Shown here: one piece after another, positions 53,741 through 62,294 of the stretch
Layout: each line of letters opens with the position of its first letter
Position numbering within the stretch: the first letter of the stretch is position 1
From: Pseudomonas fontis
GTDB lineage: Bacteria > Pseudomonadota > Gammaproteobacteria > Pseudomonadales > Pseudomonadaceae
NCBI RefSeq assembly: GCF_028656955.1
Contig: NZ_JAMDGY010000011.1
Location: 62,001 to 126,000, forward strand
Direction: 5' to 3'
DNA: 64,000 nucleotides
Position numbers and translations under genes: made by a program
Notes under the pieces: model-generated
The model's input: the letters and a program-made list of their open reading frames with translations, nothing else
The model's database searches: none
What the model was told of the DNA's origin: nothing

Positions 53741-56266
53741 CTACTTGCGCGGCTTGGCCCGCGCGGTGGCTTCGGCGATCAGCGGGTCGTCCGGCCAGTA
53801 GTGCTTGGGGTAGCGGCCCTTGAGGTCCTTCTTCACTTCGGCATAGGTGCTGCGCCAGAAGTTGGCCAAATCCTGGGTCACCTGCACTGGCCGGCGTGCC
53901 GGCGAAAGCAGGTGCAGCAGCACCTGTTGCCGGCCCTGGGCGATGCGTGGGGTTTCGGCCAAGCCGAACAACTCCTGCAAGCGCACCGCCAGCACCGGTT
54001 GATGCTCGCTGTAGTCCAGGCGGATGTTTGAACCGGACGGCACATGCAGGTGCGTCGGCGCCCACTCATCCAGGCGCTGCGGCAACGGCCAGGGCAGCAG
54101 GTTGCGCAGGATCGACGACAGGTCCAACTGGGCAAAATGGCTGAGCCGGGTGACCTTGCCCAGGTAGGGTTGCAGCCAATCCGGCAGGCTCGCCAGCAAG
54201 GCCGCATCGCTCAGATCCGGCCACTCACTCTGCCCGCTGCCGCTCAGGTCCAGCGCACGCAGCAACGCCACACGTGCCTGCCACTGGCGCAGCTCCGGGG
54301 TCCAACTGAGCAGTTCCAGGCCTTTGCGTTTCACCAGCTCAAGCAGCGCCCTGGCGCGCGCATCGTCGTCCAGCCCGGTCAATGGCTCGCGGCTGAGCAC
54401 CAGCTCGCCGACCTTGCGCTGGCGCTCGGCGCGCAGCACATTTTCACGCTCGTCCCACTCCAGCTGATCGACCGTGCGCACCTGCTCGGCGAGCACACCC
54501 TCGAACAGCGCCGGGTCGAACTCGGCAGCCAGGTAGATACGCTCTTCGCGCTGCCCCTGACGGCTGCCCAGGTCGGCAATCACCAGCCAGGGCTGTTTCA
54601 TCAGTGCATCCGCTTCACCGAACAACGCCGCACGGCCATTGGCCAGGCGGTACTCGGCACCACCGGCGCGGCGCTGCTGGGCGACACGGTCGGGATAGGC
54701 CAGCGCCAGCAAGGCGCCCAGCCAGCGTGAGTGTTCAGGGTCGGTCACGGCGTTGCCCGGTTTGCCGCGCAGGTAACTGCGGTACTGCCGCGCCAACTGC
54801 CGTGCACGCTGCACCCCGCCCTGGCTGCCCCGCGCACCACGGGTTTCGCCGCTGAGCAGGCTCAGCCGGGTATGCAGGTCGGCACCGCCACCGCGCACGA
54901 TATCGCGCTCACCGAGCAATGCCGCGACATCACAGGCCATCGCACTCAGCCCCAGGTCCTGGCCGCGCAGCAGCAGGTGGGCGATACGCGGGTGGGCAGG
55001 CAATTGCGCCATGGCTTGGCCGTGGCTGGTCAGCGTCAGCAGTTGCTCCGGCTGCAAGGCCCCCAGGCGCATCAGCAGGTCTTGCGCCTGGGCGTAGGCT
55101 GCGGCCGGAGGCAAGTCGAGCCAGCACAATTGTGCCGGGGCCACGCCCCAGCGGCTGAGTTGCAAGGCCAGCCCGGCCAGGTCTGCCTGGAGAATCTCCG
55201 CGCTGCCATAGGCTGCCAGCTGATCATGCTGGGCTTCGGACCAGAGCCGGTAACACACGCCCGGCTCCAGACGCCCCGCCCGCCCCGCCCGCTGGGTCGC
55301 GCTGGCGCGGGAAATACGCTGGGTGTCGAGCCGCGTCATGCCGCTGCCCGGGTCGAAACGCGGTACTCGCGCCAACCCGGCATCAATTACCACGCGCACG
55401 CCATCGATAGTCAGGCTGGTCTCGGCGATATTGGTCGCCAGCACCACCTTGCGCTTACCGGCAGGCGGCGCTTCGATCGCCGCGCGCTGGGCCGTCAGGT
55501 CAAGCTCACCGTGCAGCGGGCACAACAGGATCTCGGCACGTTCGCCCACGGCCTCCTGCAGCGACTGGTGCACGCGGCGAATCTCCGCCTGCCCTGGCAG
55601 GAATACCAACAGGCTGCCGGTCTCATCGGCCAGCGCCTGCAGCACGCAGTCGACCACTCGCGGTTCGACGAACTCCCCCGCCTGGAATGGCCGCCCCCAG
55701 CGCATTTGCACCGGGAACATGCGCCCTTCGCTACTGATGATCGGCGCATCGTCGAGCAACGCCGACAGCCGCTGCCCTTCCAGCGTCGCGGACATCAGCA
55801 GGATCTTTAGCGGCGGCTCGTCGCGCAGCAGTTCGCGACCGTTCAGGCTCAGCGCCAGCGCCAGGTCGGCATCCAGGCTGCGCTCATGGAATTCATCGAA
55901 GATCAGCAGGCCGACACCGTCCAGCGCTGGGTCTTCCTGCAAGCGCCGGGTGAGGATGCCTTCGGTAACCACCTCGATGCGTGTACGCGGGCCGACCTTG
56001 CTGTCCAGGCGGATGCGGTAGCCGACCGTTTCGCCGACCGCCTCACCCAGCTCGCTGGCCAACCGCTCGGCGGCGGCGCGCGCGGCAAGGCGCCGCGGTT
56101 CGAGCATCAGAATGCGTTGCCCGGCCAACCACGGCTCGTTGAGCAGTGCCAGCGGCACACGGGTGGTCTTGCCGGCGCCGGGGGGGGCTTCAAGCACCGC
56201 CTCGTGGCGCTGCGACAAAGCCTCGCGCAATGCCGGCAGTACAGCATCGATCGGTAAAGAAATCAT
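53741..56266 (-). CDS. hrpB: ATP-dependent helicase HrpB
   Basis: This 841-aa protein is a DEAH-type helicase of the HrpB subfamily. Motif I APPGAGKTT is at residues 27-35, Ia LMLEPRRLAARAAAERL near 60, II DEFH near 128, III SATLEG near 160, and VI QRAGRAGR near 330. The C-terminal HrpB-specific domain (about 480-841) includes LLPWPLPQRLDEWAP and YLRGKPGNAV-like segments. It probably acts on RNA; the role is not established. The ATG at 56266 begins MISLPIDAVLPALREAL. A divergent small lipoprotein gene lies 118 bp upstream. Confidence 0.93.
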   Translation of the reverse strand: MISLPIDAVLPALREALSQRHEAVLEAPPGAGKTTRVPLALLNEPWLAGQRILMLEPRRLAARAAAERLASELGEAVGETVGYRIRLDSKVGPRTRIEVVTEGILTRRLQEDPALDGVGLLIFDEFHERSLDADLALALSLNGRELLRDEPPLKILLMSATLEGQRLSALLDDAPIISSEGRMFPVQMRWGRPFQAGEFVEPRVVDCVLQALADETGSLLVFLPGQAEIRRVHQSLQEAVGERAEILLCPLHGELDLTAQRAAIEAPPAGKRKVVLATNIAETSLTIDGVRVVIDAGLARVPRFDPGSGMTRLDTQRISRASATQRAGRAGRLEPGVCYRLWSEAQHDQLAAYGSAEILQADLAGLALQLSRWGVAPAQLCWLDLPPAAAYAQAQDLLMRLGALQPEQLLTLTSHGQAMAQLPAHPRIAHLLLRGQDLGLSAMACDVAALLGERDIVRGGGADLHTRLSLLSGETRGARGSQGGVQRARQLARQYRSYLRGKPGNAVTDPEHSRWLGALLALAYPDRVAQQRRAGGAEYRLANGRAALFGEADALMKQPWLVIADLGSRQGQREERIYLAAEFDPALFEGVLAEQVRTVDQLEWDERENVLRAERQRKVGELVLSREPLTGLDDDARARALLELVKRKGLELLSWTPELRQWQARVALLRALDLSGSGQSEWPDLSDAALLASLPDWLQPYLGKVTRLSHFAQLDLSSILRNLLPWPLPQRLDEWAPTHLHVPSGSNIRLDYSEHQPVLAVRLQELFGLAETPRIAQGRQQVLLHLLSPARRPVQVTQDLANFWRSTYAEVKKDLKGRYPKHYWPDDPLIAEATARAKPRK

Positions 56267-56384
56267 GGTAGCCCTCAAACAATCGGCCGAGTATAACGGC
56301 GAACCGGCCTTGCATTATCATGGTCTTACCTTCAGACACCGGCCATTTGCCGGTATCGTTGCGACCTTCTTTGCGGAGATTCAC

Positions 56385-56804
56385 ATGCGTATTCCCTTGC
56401 GTGTCACAGGTGCAGTCCTGATCACGGCCTTGCTGACCCAGCTGACAGCGTGCGGCACCCTGTTCTACCCGGACCGTCGCGGCCAGATCGAGGGCCGGGT
56501 AGACCCGGTCATCGTCGCCCTGAACGCCGTCGGCATCCTGTTCTACGTGATCCCCGGGCTGATCGCGTTCGGCATCGACTTCGCCACCGGCGCCATCTAC
56601 CTGCCAGGCGGCACCACCGCCCAGGTCACCCCGGAAAAGCTCAACCAGGCCATCGGCGCCGACGGCAAGGTGGACAATCAGCGCCTGCAGGCCATCCTGC
56701 AAGATGAACTGGGCCAGCGCCTGCCGCTGAACGACCCGCGCCTGATCCAGCACAGCGGCAGCGTCGAACAACTGGCGCTGTACGGCCTCACGCCTGCCGC
56801 CTGA
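56385..56804 (+). CDS. Small YceK/YidQ-like lipoprotein
   Basis: This 139-aa protein has a type II signal peptide with lipobox LTACGTL (lipidated Cys near residue 22), followed by FYPDRRGQIEGRVDPVIVAL and a hydrophobic segment (ILFYVIPGLIAFGIDFATGAIYLPGG). It resembles the YceK/YidQ lipoprotein group of pseudomonads, of unknown function, likely in the inner or outer membrane leaflet facing the periplasm. The ATG at 56385 follows GGAG. It is 27 bp before the CDF gene in the same direction. Confidence 0.82.
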   Translation: MRIPLRVTGAVLITALLTQLTACGTLFYPDRRGQIEGRVDPVIVALNAVGILFYVIPGLIAFGIDFATGAIYLPGGTTAQVTPEKLNQAIGADGKVDNQRLQAILQDELGQRLPLNDPRLIQHSGSVEQLALYGLTPAA

Positions 56805-56831
56805 TCTCACCCGCACAAGGATGTCGAGCCC

Positions 56832-57704
56832 ATGAACAGCAGCGCCGAACACGCCCGCCTACTACGCCTGGCCACCCGCGCGTCGGTTGCCGTGGCCTGC
56901 ATTCTGATCGTCAGCAAGGCCGTGGCCTGGTGGCTCAGCGGTTCGGTCAGCCTGCTGGCCGGGCTGACCGACTCGATGCTCGACGGGGCGGCTTCGTTCC
57001 TCAATCTGCTGGCCGTGCACTACGCACTGCGCCCGGCCGATGACGATCACCGTTTCGGCCACGGCAAGGCGGAGGCGCTCGCCGGCATGGCCCAGGCGCT
57101 GTTCATCGGGGTGAGTGCGGTGCTGATTGCCGGGCAGGCGCTGGAGCGCTTGCAGGACCCCCACCCCTTGGGTGATGCGACAGTGGGCATCGTGGTGATG
57201 GTCCTCTCGCTGGGGCTGACCGTGGCCTTGCTGGCGTTGCAGAGCAAGGTGATCCGCATTACCGGCTCTACGGCGGTGCGCGCCGACTCACTGCACTACC
57301 GCTCCGACTTGCTGCTCAACAGCAGCATTCTGTTGGCGCTGATACTGGCGCGCTTTGGCTGGCCGCAGTTGGATGCGTATTTCGGCCTGGGCATTGCGTT
57401 GTACATTCTGTGGAGCGCGCTGCAGATCGCCCGGGAAAGTACCGCGACGCTGATGGACAAGGAGCTGCCGGGGGACGTTGGTGAAGAGATGATGGCGCTG
57501 GTGACGGCAGTGCCCGGGGTGCTTGGTGCGCATGATCTGCGCACACGGGTGTCGGGCAGCCACTGGTTTGTGCAGGTGCACCTGGAGTTGCCGGGGGACT
57601 TGCCGCTGACCAAAGCCCATGCATTGAGCGATGAAGCGGCAGCGGCGATCAAGCGCAAGTTCCCGCAAGCTGAAGTGCTGGTGCATGCTGACCCGATAGC
57701 TTGA
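56832..57704 (+). CDS. fieF: Cation diffusion facilitator, FieF (YiiP)-like
   Basis: This 290-aa protein has six transmembrane helices and a C-terminal cytoplasmic domain, as in FieF. The metal-binding helices are TDSMLDGAASFLN (residues about 47-59) and DSLHYRSDLLLN (about 151-162), with the His and Asp ligands. The C-terminal domain (about 205-290) includes DLRTRVSGSHWFVQVHLEL. It exports Zn2+ or Fe2+ in exchange for protons. It is followed by a long repeat-rich gap. Confidence 0.9.
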   Translation: MNSSAEHARLLRLATRASVAVACILIVSKAVAWWLSGSVSLLAGLTDSMLDGAASFLNLLAVHYALRPADDDHRFGHGKAEALAGMAQALFIGVSAVLIAGQALERLQDPHPLGDATVGIVVMVLSLGLTVALLALQSKVIRITGSTAVRADSLHYRSDLLLNSSILLALILARFGWPQLDAYFGLGIALYILWSALQIARESTATLMDKELPGDVGEEMMALVTAVPGVLGAHDLRTRVSGSHWFVQVHLELPGDLPLTKAHALSDEAAAAIKRKFPQAEVLVHADPIA

Positions 57705-57763
57705 CGCCTGACTTGTGAAAGCGCCGGGGGTGCCGGCCAAAACCAGGGCCGCTATGCGCCCCA

Positions 57764-57787
57764 TCGCCGGCAAGGCCGGCTCCCACA
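57764..57787. repeat. REP half element
   Basis: The sequence TCGCCGGCAAGGCCGGCTCC followed by CACA is the right-half form of the REP also seen at 43133-43156. Confidence 0.85.
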
Positions 57788-57796
57788 GGAATCGGA

Positions 57797-58041
57797 AGCA
57801 CCCAGACATCTGTGTAAGCTGGACTAGCACACAGACATCAGCAGCACCCCAAACATCTGTGGAAGCTGCCCTTGCACACAGGCATCACCAGCACCTTGCA
57901 CACAGGCATCAGCAGCACCCCAAACATCTGTGGAAGCTGCCCTTGCACACAGGCATCACCAGCACCCCAAACATCTGTGGAAGCTGCCCTTGCACACAGA
58001 CATCAGCAGCACCCCTGATATCTGTGGGAGCTGGCCTTGCC
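57797..58041. repeat. Tandem array of REP-derived 47-bp units
   Basis: Units begin AGCACCC and contain ATCTGTGGAAGCTGCCCTTGC. Copies: 57797-57842 (diverged), 57843-57889, 57890-57913 (truncated 24 bp), 57914-57960, 57961-58007 and a last partial from 58008 that merges with a REP half (ATCTGTGGGAGCTGGCCTTGCC). Three full copies are nearly identical, so the array is recent. Confidence 0.9.
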
Positions 58042-58047
58042 AGCGAT

Positions 58048-58064
58048 GCAAGGCGAAGCCTTGC
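58048..58064. repeat. Small hairpin of the REP half
   Basis: GCAAGGC / GCCTTGC with loop GAA, directly after the REP half at 58022-58045. It is the kind of stem seen in many P. putida REP elements. Confidence 0.5.
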
Positions 58065-58086
58065 CAACCGGGGTCACCAGTGCCCC

Positions 58087-58944
58087 TTAGTTGACGCTGT
58101 ACCCACGCCCACTCAAGCAAGCACCCATCGCCCGCCGGTAGTTGTCCACCACCTGTGGCGCTGGCGCATAACTCGCCGTCGCCGGATCGAACCCGGTCTG
58201 CTCCACCGCCCAGCGATAGCACTGGTAGCGATCCTGCTCGACCTGCTGCGGGCCCTGCCCGTTGGCCGGGTAGGCGATCACGTCGTAACCCTGCGCCGTG
58301 TCCTGCACCGGCGCCGTGGCAACCGGCGGGTTCACCACCACGTACTCACGGGTATCGTCCTGGTACTGGTAATAGGTCCCCGCCGCAACGAAGAACAGCG
58401 CACTACCCACCCACACCTCACGGGCATAGTCCGGCAGGTAGGTCACACGCACGCCATAAGGCGGCGCCACGACGATATAGCGCGGCCCCTGTGGCCGGTA
58501 CCAATAGCCACCGGAATAGAAGTAGTCATTGCCACGGTACGGCACACGCCAGTATTGGGCCGGGAAGCGATCGATCACATGCCCCGGACGATACTGCGGC
58601 CCCGGTCCCCAGCCATTGCCATGCCCATTGGGCCGGCCTTGCCAGTTCGAGTCCCCAGGCCGTTGCCCGGGCCCACCCGCCTGCCAGTGCTGGTTGTAGC
58701 CATTGTTGTGGCCGTTGTTGTTACCGCGTGGGATGTCCTGGTAATAACCCTGCCTGGGTGGCTGGGTCTGCCGGGCTTCGTTGGGCTTTGCCTGGATCGG
58801 CAACGACGACTCACCGCCACCGCCATTGCCACCGCCTTGGCCCCCATTGCCATCGTGCGGCCCGCGGCGCTCATCCTGAGCCTGTACCACCATGCTCAAA
58901 CAGAGCAAACCAACACCTGCCAGATGCCAGATGCGCGACTTCAT
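58087..58944 (-). CDS. DUF6515 secreted protein (Gly/Asn-rich)
   Basis: This 285-aa protein has a Sec signal peptide (MKSRIWHLAGVGLLCLSMVVQAQ, cleavage near residue 22), a disordered Gly/Asn/Gln/Pro-rich region (about 25-115) and a C-terminal DUF6515 domain (DRFPAQYWRVPYRGNDYFYSGG, YWYRPQGPRYIVVAPPYGV split). It is likely periplasmic or outer-membrane associated. The C-terminal part has two cysteines (RYQCYRW and ACLSGRGY). A minus-strand terminator and structured sequence lie upstream. Function unknown. Confidence 0.82.
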   Translation of the reverse strand: MKSRIWHLAGVGLLCLSMVVQAQDERRGPHDGNGGQGGGNGGGGESSLPIQAKPNEARQTQPPRQGYYQDIPRGNNNGHNNGYNQHWQAGGPGQRPGDSNWQGRPNGHGNGWGPGPQYRPGHVIDRFPAQYWRVPYRGNDYFYSGGYWYRPQGPRYIVVAPPYGVRVTYLPDYAREVWVGSALFFVAAGTYYQYQDDTREYVVVNPPVATAPVQDTAQGYDVIAYPANGQGPQQVEQDRYQCYRWAVEQTGFDPATASYAPAPQVVDNYRRAMGACLSGRGYSVN

Positions 58945-59070
58945 GCTATTCCTCTCGTGGCCGATAACGGGGGCCTGATACTAAGACTCGATAAACCGCC
59001 AGCGGTTCTCCAGCAACTCTATCAGGCCGTCTGCTTCAGGGTATCGGCCGCAAAATGAAAAAAATGCAGG

Positions 59071-59100
59071 CAATAAAAAAGGGAGGCCAGCAGGCCCCCC
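59071..59100 (-). terminator. Orphan rho-independent terminator on the minus strand
   Basis: On the minus strand GGGGGGCC, loop TGCT, GGCCTCCC forms an 8-bp stem (one G-U) followed by T6. No gene ends here, so it should terminate an unannotated minus-strand RNA, either an independent sRNA or the DUF6515 leader. Confidence 0.8.
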
Positions 59101-59260
59101 TTCGAGAATTTTGTCCTTGCTCGGCGCTTGTGGCGCCGGCTCACCTCACGCCGTCTTGTAGACAGTGTGTAGCCCGGGGGCCAAACACAACCCGGTGGGG
59201 TTGCTGGCCGCCACCAGCCTGATTGGGCCAGTAGCCGTGGACTGTAGTCCGGGCAGTGAT
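59071..59260 (-). ncRNA. Candidate leader RNA or small RNA upstream of DUF6515 gene
   Basis: The minus-strand sequence upstream of the orphan terminator is GC-rich with several potential stems (for example CGGCGCC-CACAA-GCGCCG at 59130-59147 and a CCCACCGGGTTGTG... region near 59185-59200). The 5' limit is a guess. No known riboswitch or sRNA consensus was recognised. A start near 59260 has a TATGAT-like -10 in the AT-rich part. Confidence 0.35.
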
Positions 59261-59303
59261 TCTGGAAACAATCATATGAAATCGACGGCAGCAGAGGATT
59301 GCG

Positions 59304-59338
59304 AAAATTGCTCATCAAAACATTACTTGCGCAATTTT
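59304..59338. promoter_or_regulatory. Inverted repeat upstream of the Lrp-type gene
   Basis: AAAATTGC (59304-59311) and GCAATTTT (59331-59338) are inverted in AT-rich DNA, about 50 bp before the Lrp ATG. It could be an autoregulatory site. Confidence 0.4.
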
Positions 59339-59388
59339 TACCTAAGGAATCATAATTCGCAGCAATCAAAGCAGGAAAGACATTATCC

Positions 59389-59865
59389 ATGAGCAAACTG
59401 GATCGTTACGACCTCAGCATTCTTGCCGAATTGCAGCGCGACGCGCGCATCTCCAACCAGGAACTGGCCGAACGCATCGGCCTCTCGCCCTCGCCGTGTT
59501 CGCGACGGGTCAAGCAGCTGGAAGACGACGGCTATATCAATCGCCAGGTCGCCTTGCTTGATCGCAAGAAGCTCGGCCTGAGCCTGACCGCCTACGTGCT
59601 GATCGGCATGGACCGGCACACCCCGGAACGTTTCGAGACATTCGAGGCGGCCATTCGCGGCCTGCCGCAAGTGCTCGAGTGCAGCCTGGTGACCGGCATG
59701 GACGCGGACTACCAGCTCAAGGTGGTGGTGCCCGACATGGACCACTACCAGAAGCTGCTACTCGGTCACCTGACCCGCATTGAAGGCGTCACCAGCGTGC
59801 GCTCAAGCTTCGTGCTCAACCAGGTCCTGGCCAGCACCGAACTGCCGCTGACACACCTGCGTTAG
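59389..59865 (+). CDS. Lrp/AsnC-family transcriptional regulator (before DUF2788 gene)
   Basis: This 158-aa protein has the Lrp winged helix (MSKLDRYDLSILAELQRDARISNQELAERIGLSPSPCSRRVKQLEDDG spread over residues 1-50) and a RAM domain (about 65-150). It resembles Lrp-like regulators with a conserved recognition helix SPSPCSRRV. The target is not clear from context; no amino acid catabolic operon is adjacent. A downstream small membrane-protein gene follows after 55 bp. Confidence 0.9.
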   Translation: MSKLDRYDLSILAELQRDARISNQELAERIGLSPSPCSRRVKQLEDDGYINRQVALLDRKKLGLSLTAYVLIGMDRHTPERFETFEAAIRGLPQVLECSLVTGMDADYQLKVVVPDMDHYQKLLLGHLTRIEGVTSVRSSFVLNQVLASTELPLTHLR

Positions 59866-59920
59866 TCACACCGGCGGTGCAGGCGTATAATCTTGCGCCT
59901 CAACCTGCCGGAGAAAACCG

Positions 59921-60124
59921 ATGGATCCTGCGTTGTTCGAAGAGTGGATGATGACCATCCTGGTCACCATCCTGATTGGTTTCATGGGCTTCATCGTCTG
60001 GGACCTGGCGAAGAAATCCAAGGCCGGCAAGTTCGGCACCTTCATCCTGTTTTTCGTGTTGGGCCTGGGTATCCTCGCCTTCATCATCAAAAGCGTGGTC
60101 ATCGGCTTTATCGAAGGCGTCTAG
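59921..60124 (+). CDS. DUF2788 small membrane protein
   Basis: This 67-aa protein has two transmembrane helices ([19 protein letters not shown] and [23 protein letters not shown] split) with a basic loop between. The DUF2788 family is conserved in gamma-proteobacteria and of unknown function. An AGG-type ribosome site precedes the ATG. Its stop overlaps the convergent rluE by 4 nt. Confidence 0.85.
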   Translation: MDPALFEEWMMTILVTILIGFMGFIVWDLAKKSKAGKFGTFILFFVLGLGILAFIIKSVVIGFIEGV

Positions 60125-60750
60125 CGCCGCGCGGGGACTTCCCGCCACTGGCCCAGCTCCAGGCCATCAAGCGTCCAGTCACCGATCCGTACGCGCACCA
60201 GGCGCAGGGTCGGTAACCCGACCGCCGCCGTCATGCGCCGCACCTGGCGGTTGCGCCCCTCGCGAATCACCAGTTCCAGCCAACTGGTCGGTATGCTTTT
60301 ACGAAAGCGTACCGGCGGGTTGCGTGGCCACAGGTCTGGCTCCTCAAGCTGGCGTGCCTCGGCGGGCAAGGTCATGCCGTCATTCAGCTCGACCCCCTCA
60401 CGCAGCTGCTTGAGTTGTTCTTCGCTAGGCTCCCCTTCGACCTGTACCCAATACGTCTTGGGCAACTTGTGCTTGGGGTCGGCGATGCGCGCCTGCAACT
60501 GGCCGTCGTTGGTCAGCAGCAGCAAGCCTTCGCTGTCCCGGTCCAGGCGCCCGGCCGGGTACACGCCGGGGATGGCGATGTAGTCCTTGAGGGTGGCCCG
60601 GCCTTCGCCGTCGCTGAACTGGGTCAGCACGTCGAAGGGCTTGTTGAACAGGATCAGCCGCGACTCGGCAGGCGCCGCCTTGGGCGGGCGACGCACTGCT
60701 GCGGGCTTGGGCGCCGGGCGGCGCGGCTTGCTACGAGGGGGTAACGGCAT
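60121..60750 (-). CDS. rluE: 23S rRNA pseudouridine synthase RluE-like
   Basis: This 209-aa protein belongs to the RsuA/RluE group of pseudouridine synthases, which isomerise a uridine in 23S rRNA (U2457 in E. coli for RluE). The catalytic aspartate is D70 in [19 protein letters not shown]. It lacks an N-terminal S4 domain and has a Pro/Lys-rich N-terminal tail. The C-terminal motif [30 protein letters not shown] (split, about 160-190) is typical. The gene precedes amn by 6 bp in the opposite sense of transcription order (amn is upstream). Confidence 0.9.
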   Translation of the reverse strand: MPLPPRSKPRRPAPKPAAVRRPPKAAPAESRLILFNKPFDVLTQFSDGEGRATLKDYIAIPGVYPAGRLDRDSEGLLLLTNDGQLQARIADPKHKLPKTYWVQVEGEPSEEQLKQLREGVELNDGMTLPAEARQLEEPDLWPRNPPVRFRKSIPTSWLELVIREGRNRQVRRMTAAVGLPTLRLVRVRIGDWTLDGLELGQWREVPARR

Positions 60751-60756
60751 GGGGCC

Positions 60757-62262
60757 TCAACGGAACGGCGGCTCATCAAAGCTGCGCAGTTTACGCGAGT
60801 GCAGCGAGTTGAGTTCGGTGCGCAGCAGATCAAGCGCGGCAATGCCGATCTTCAAGTGCTGGCTCACCGCCCGGTTGTAGAAGGCGTTGGCCGCCCCCGG
60901 CAACTTGATCTCGCTGTGCAGCGGCTTGTCCGATACACACAGCAAGGTTCCGTACGGCACCCGCAGGCGATACCCCTGGGCGGCGATGGTGCCGCTTTCC
61001 ATGTCCACTGCAACCGCGCGCGACAGGTTGATCAGCGGCCGCTCCTGGGCCCAGCGCAGTTCCCAGTTACGGTCATCGTAGGTCAGTACGGTGCCGGTGC
61101 GCAGGCGTTTTTTCAATTCGTCGCCACGCTCGCCAGTAACCTGCGCCGCCGCTTCCTGCAAGGCCATTTGCACCTCGGCCAGGGCCGGGATCGGAATGTT
61201 CGGCGGCACCACGCGATCAAGAATGCCGTCACGGCGCATGTAGGCGTGGGCCAGCACGTAGTCGCCGATGGTCTGCGATTGGCGCAAGCCACCACAGTGA
61301 CCGATCATCAGCCAGCAATGCGGGCGCAGCACCGCCAGGTGGTCGGTGATGTTCTTGGCGTTGGACGGGCCGACACCGATATTGACCAGGGTGATGCCGT
61401 CGCCGTCGGCGGCGATCAGGTGGTAGGCCGGCATCTGGTAGCGGTGCCAGACCACCCCGGCCACCAGGGCCTGGGCTTCGCAGTTGTCCATGGCCTTTTC
61501 GATCACCACGTTGCCCGGCAGCACCATGCGCACGAAGCGCGGGTCGTCGCGCAGTTGCTCCAGCCCGTGGCTGATGAACTGGTCGACATAGCGGTGGTAG
61601 TTGGTCAGCAGGATCCACGGCTGCACATGACGCCAGTCGCTGCCGGTGTAATGCACCAGGCGGCGCAACGAGAAGTCCACCCGCGCCGCATCGAACAGCG
61701 CCAGCGGCAACGGGTCGACGTTGGCCCAGTCATACAGGCCGTCGGCAATGCCGTCGGTGGCAGCCGACAGGTCGGTGCTCGGGAACACACGGGCCAGGGC
61801 AGCGGCGGTGATGCCGGTACCGGCCAGCTCATCGCCCTGCTCGACCACATAAGGGTACGGAATGTTCTGCTGGCTGACGCCCACTTCGACCATCACGGTG
61901 AAGTCGCGCATCAAGGGCCGCAGTTGCTCCAGCAAGTAGCTGCGAAACGCCGCCGGCTGGGTCACGGTGACACTGTAGGTGCCCGGTAGCTGGACCTTGG
62001 CATAGGCCCGGGTAATCACCGGGACTTCGCCCTGGTACTGATAGGTCAGACGCAACTCGGGGTAGCGGAACTGCGCGCGCTCTTGCGCGTTCGGCTCGGT
62101 GCGGTCCTTGAGGTAGCGCTTGAGCGCCTGGCTCAGGGCCGCGGTGGCAGTTTCGTGCAGGGTCGCCAGGCGATCGACGGCTTGCTCGGCGGTTTCTACG
62201 ACAATGAAGGCTGCATCAGTACGGCTCACAATGTACTTCCTGTCTGGCGTGCTTGCGCTCAT
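60757..62262 (-). CDS. amn: AMP nucleosidase Amn
   Basis: This 501-aa enzyme splits AMP into adenine and ribose 5-phosphate. The N-terminal AMP-nucleosidase domain (about 20-190) is followed by a phosphorylase-fold domain (about 220-480) with VGPSNAKNITDHLAVLRPHCWLMIGHCGG and VAVDMESGTIAAQGYRLRVPYGTLLCVSDKPLHSE (each split). The ATG at 62262 (MSASTPDRKY) has AGAGG 5 bp upstream; a much longer open frame was rejected. It is separated by 6 bp from rluE, which is downstream in the same direction, so both are likely co-transcribed. Confidence 0.93.
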   Translation of the reverse strand: MSASTPDRKYIVSRTDAAFIVVETAEQAVDRLATLHETATAALSQALKRYLKDRTEPNAQERAQFRYPELRLTYQYQGEVPVITRAYAKVQLPGTYSVTVTQPAAFRSYLLEQLRPLMRDFTVMVEVGVSQQNIPYPYVVEQGDELAGTGITAAALARVFPSTDLSAATDGIADGLYDWANVDPLPLALFDAARVDFSLRRLVHYTGSDWRHVQPWILLTNYHRYVDQFISHGLEQLRDDPRFVRMVLPGNVVIEKAMDNCEAQALVAGVVWHRYQMPAYHLIAADGDGITLVNIGVGPSNAKNITDHLAVLRPHCWLMIGHCGGLRQSQTIGDYVLAHAYMRRDGILDRVVPPNIPIPALAEVQMALQEAAAQVTGERGDELKKRLRTGTVLTYDDRNWELRWAQERPLINLSRAVAVDMESGTIAAQGYRLRVPYGTLLCVSDKPLHSEIKLPGAANAFYNRAVSQHLKIGIAALDLLRTELNSLHSRKLRSFDEPPFR

Positions 62263-62294
62263 CTTGCCTCTATCTGGAAACAAAGGCACGTACG

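Larger units (their letters stand above)
57705..58086. other. Gene-free stretch filled by REP halves and a tandem array
   Basis: This 382-bp stretch between convergent fieF and the DUF6515 gene contains a REP half (57764-57787), a tandem array of 47-bp units (57797-58041) and a small hairpin (58048-58064). I see no plausible gene: the open frame crossing the array (57715-59058) is opposite the DUF6515 gene. Confidence 0.85.
58945..59388. other. Long structured intergenic region between DUF6515 and Lrp genes
   Basis: This 444-bp stretch has no credible protein gene. It contains a minus-strand intrinsic terminator (59071-59100) preceded, on the minus strand, by about 170 nt of GC-rich, foldable sequence, then AT-rich DNA with an inverted repeat (59304-59338) upstream of the Lrp-type gene. 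Confidence 0.75.

Noticed and set aside
57797..58041. Possible CRISPR array
   Set aside because: The units follow each other without unique spacers, one copy is truncated, and no cas gene is present; the units resemble REP cores.
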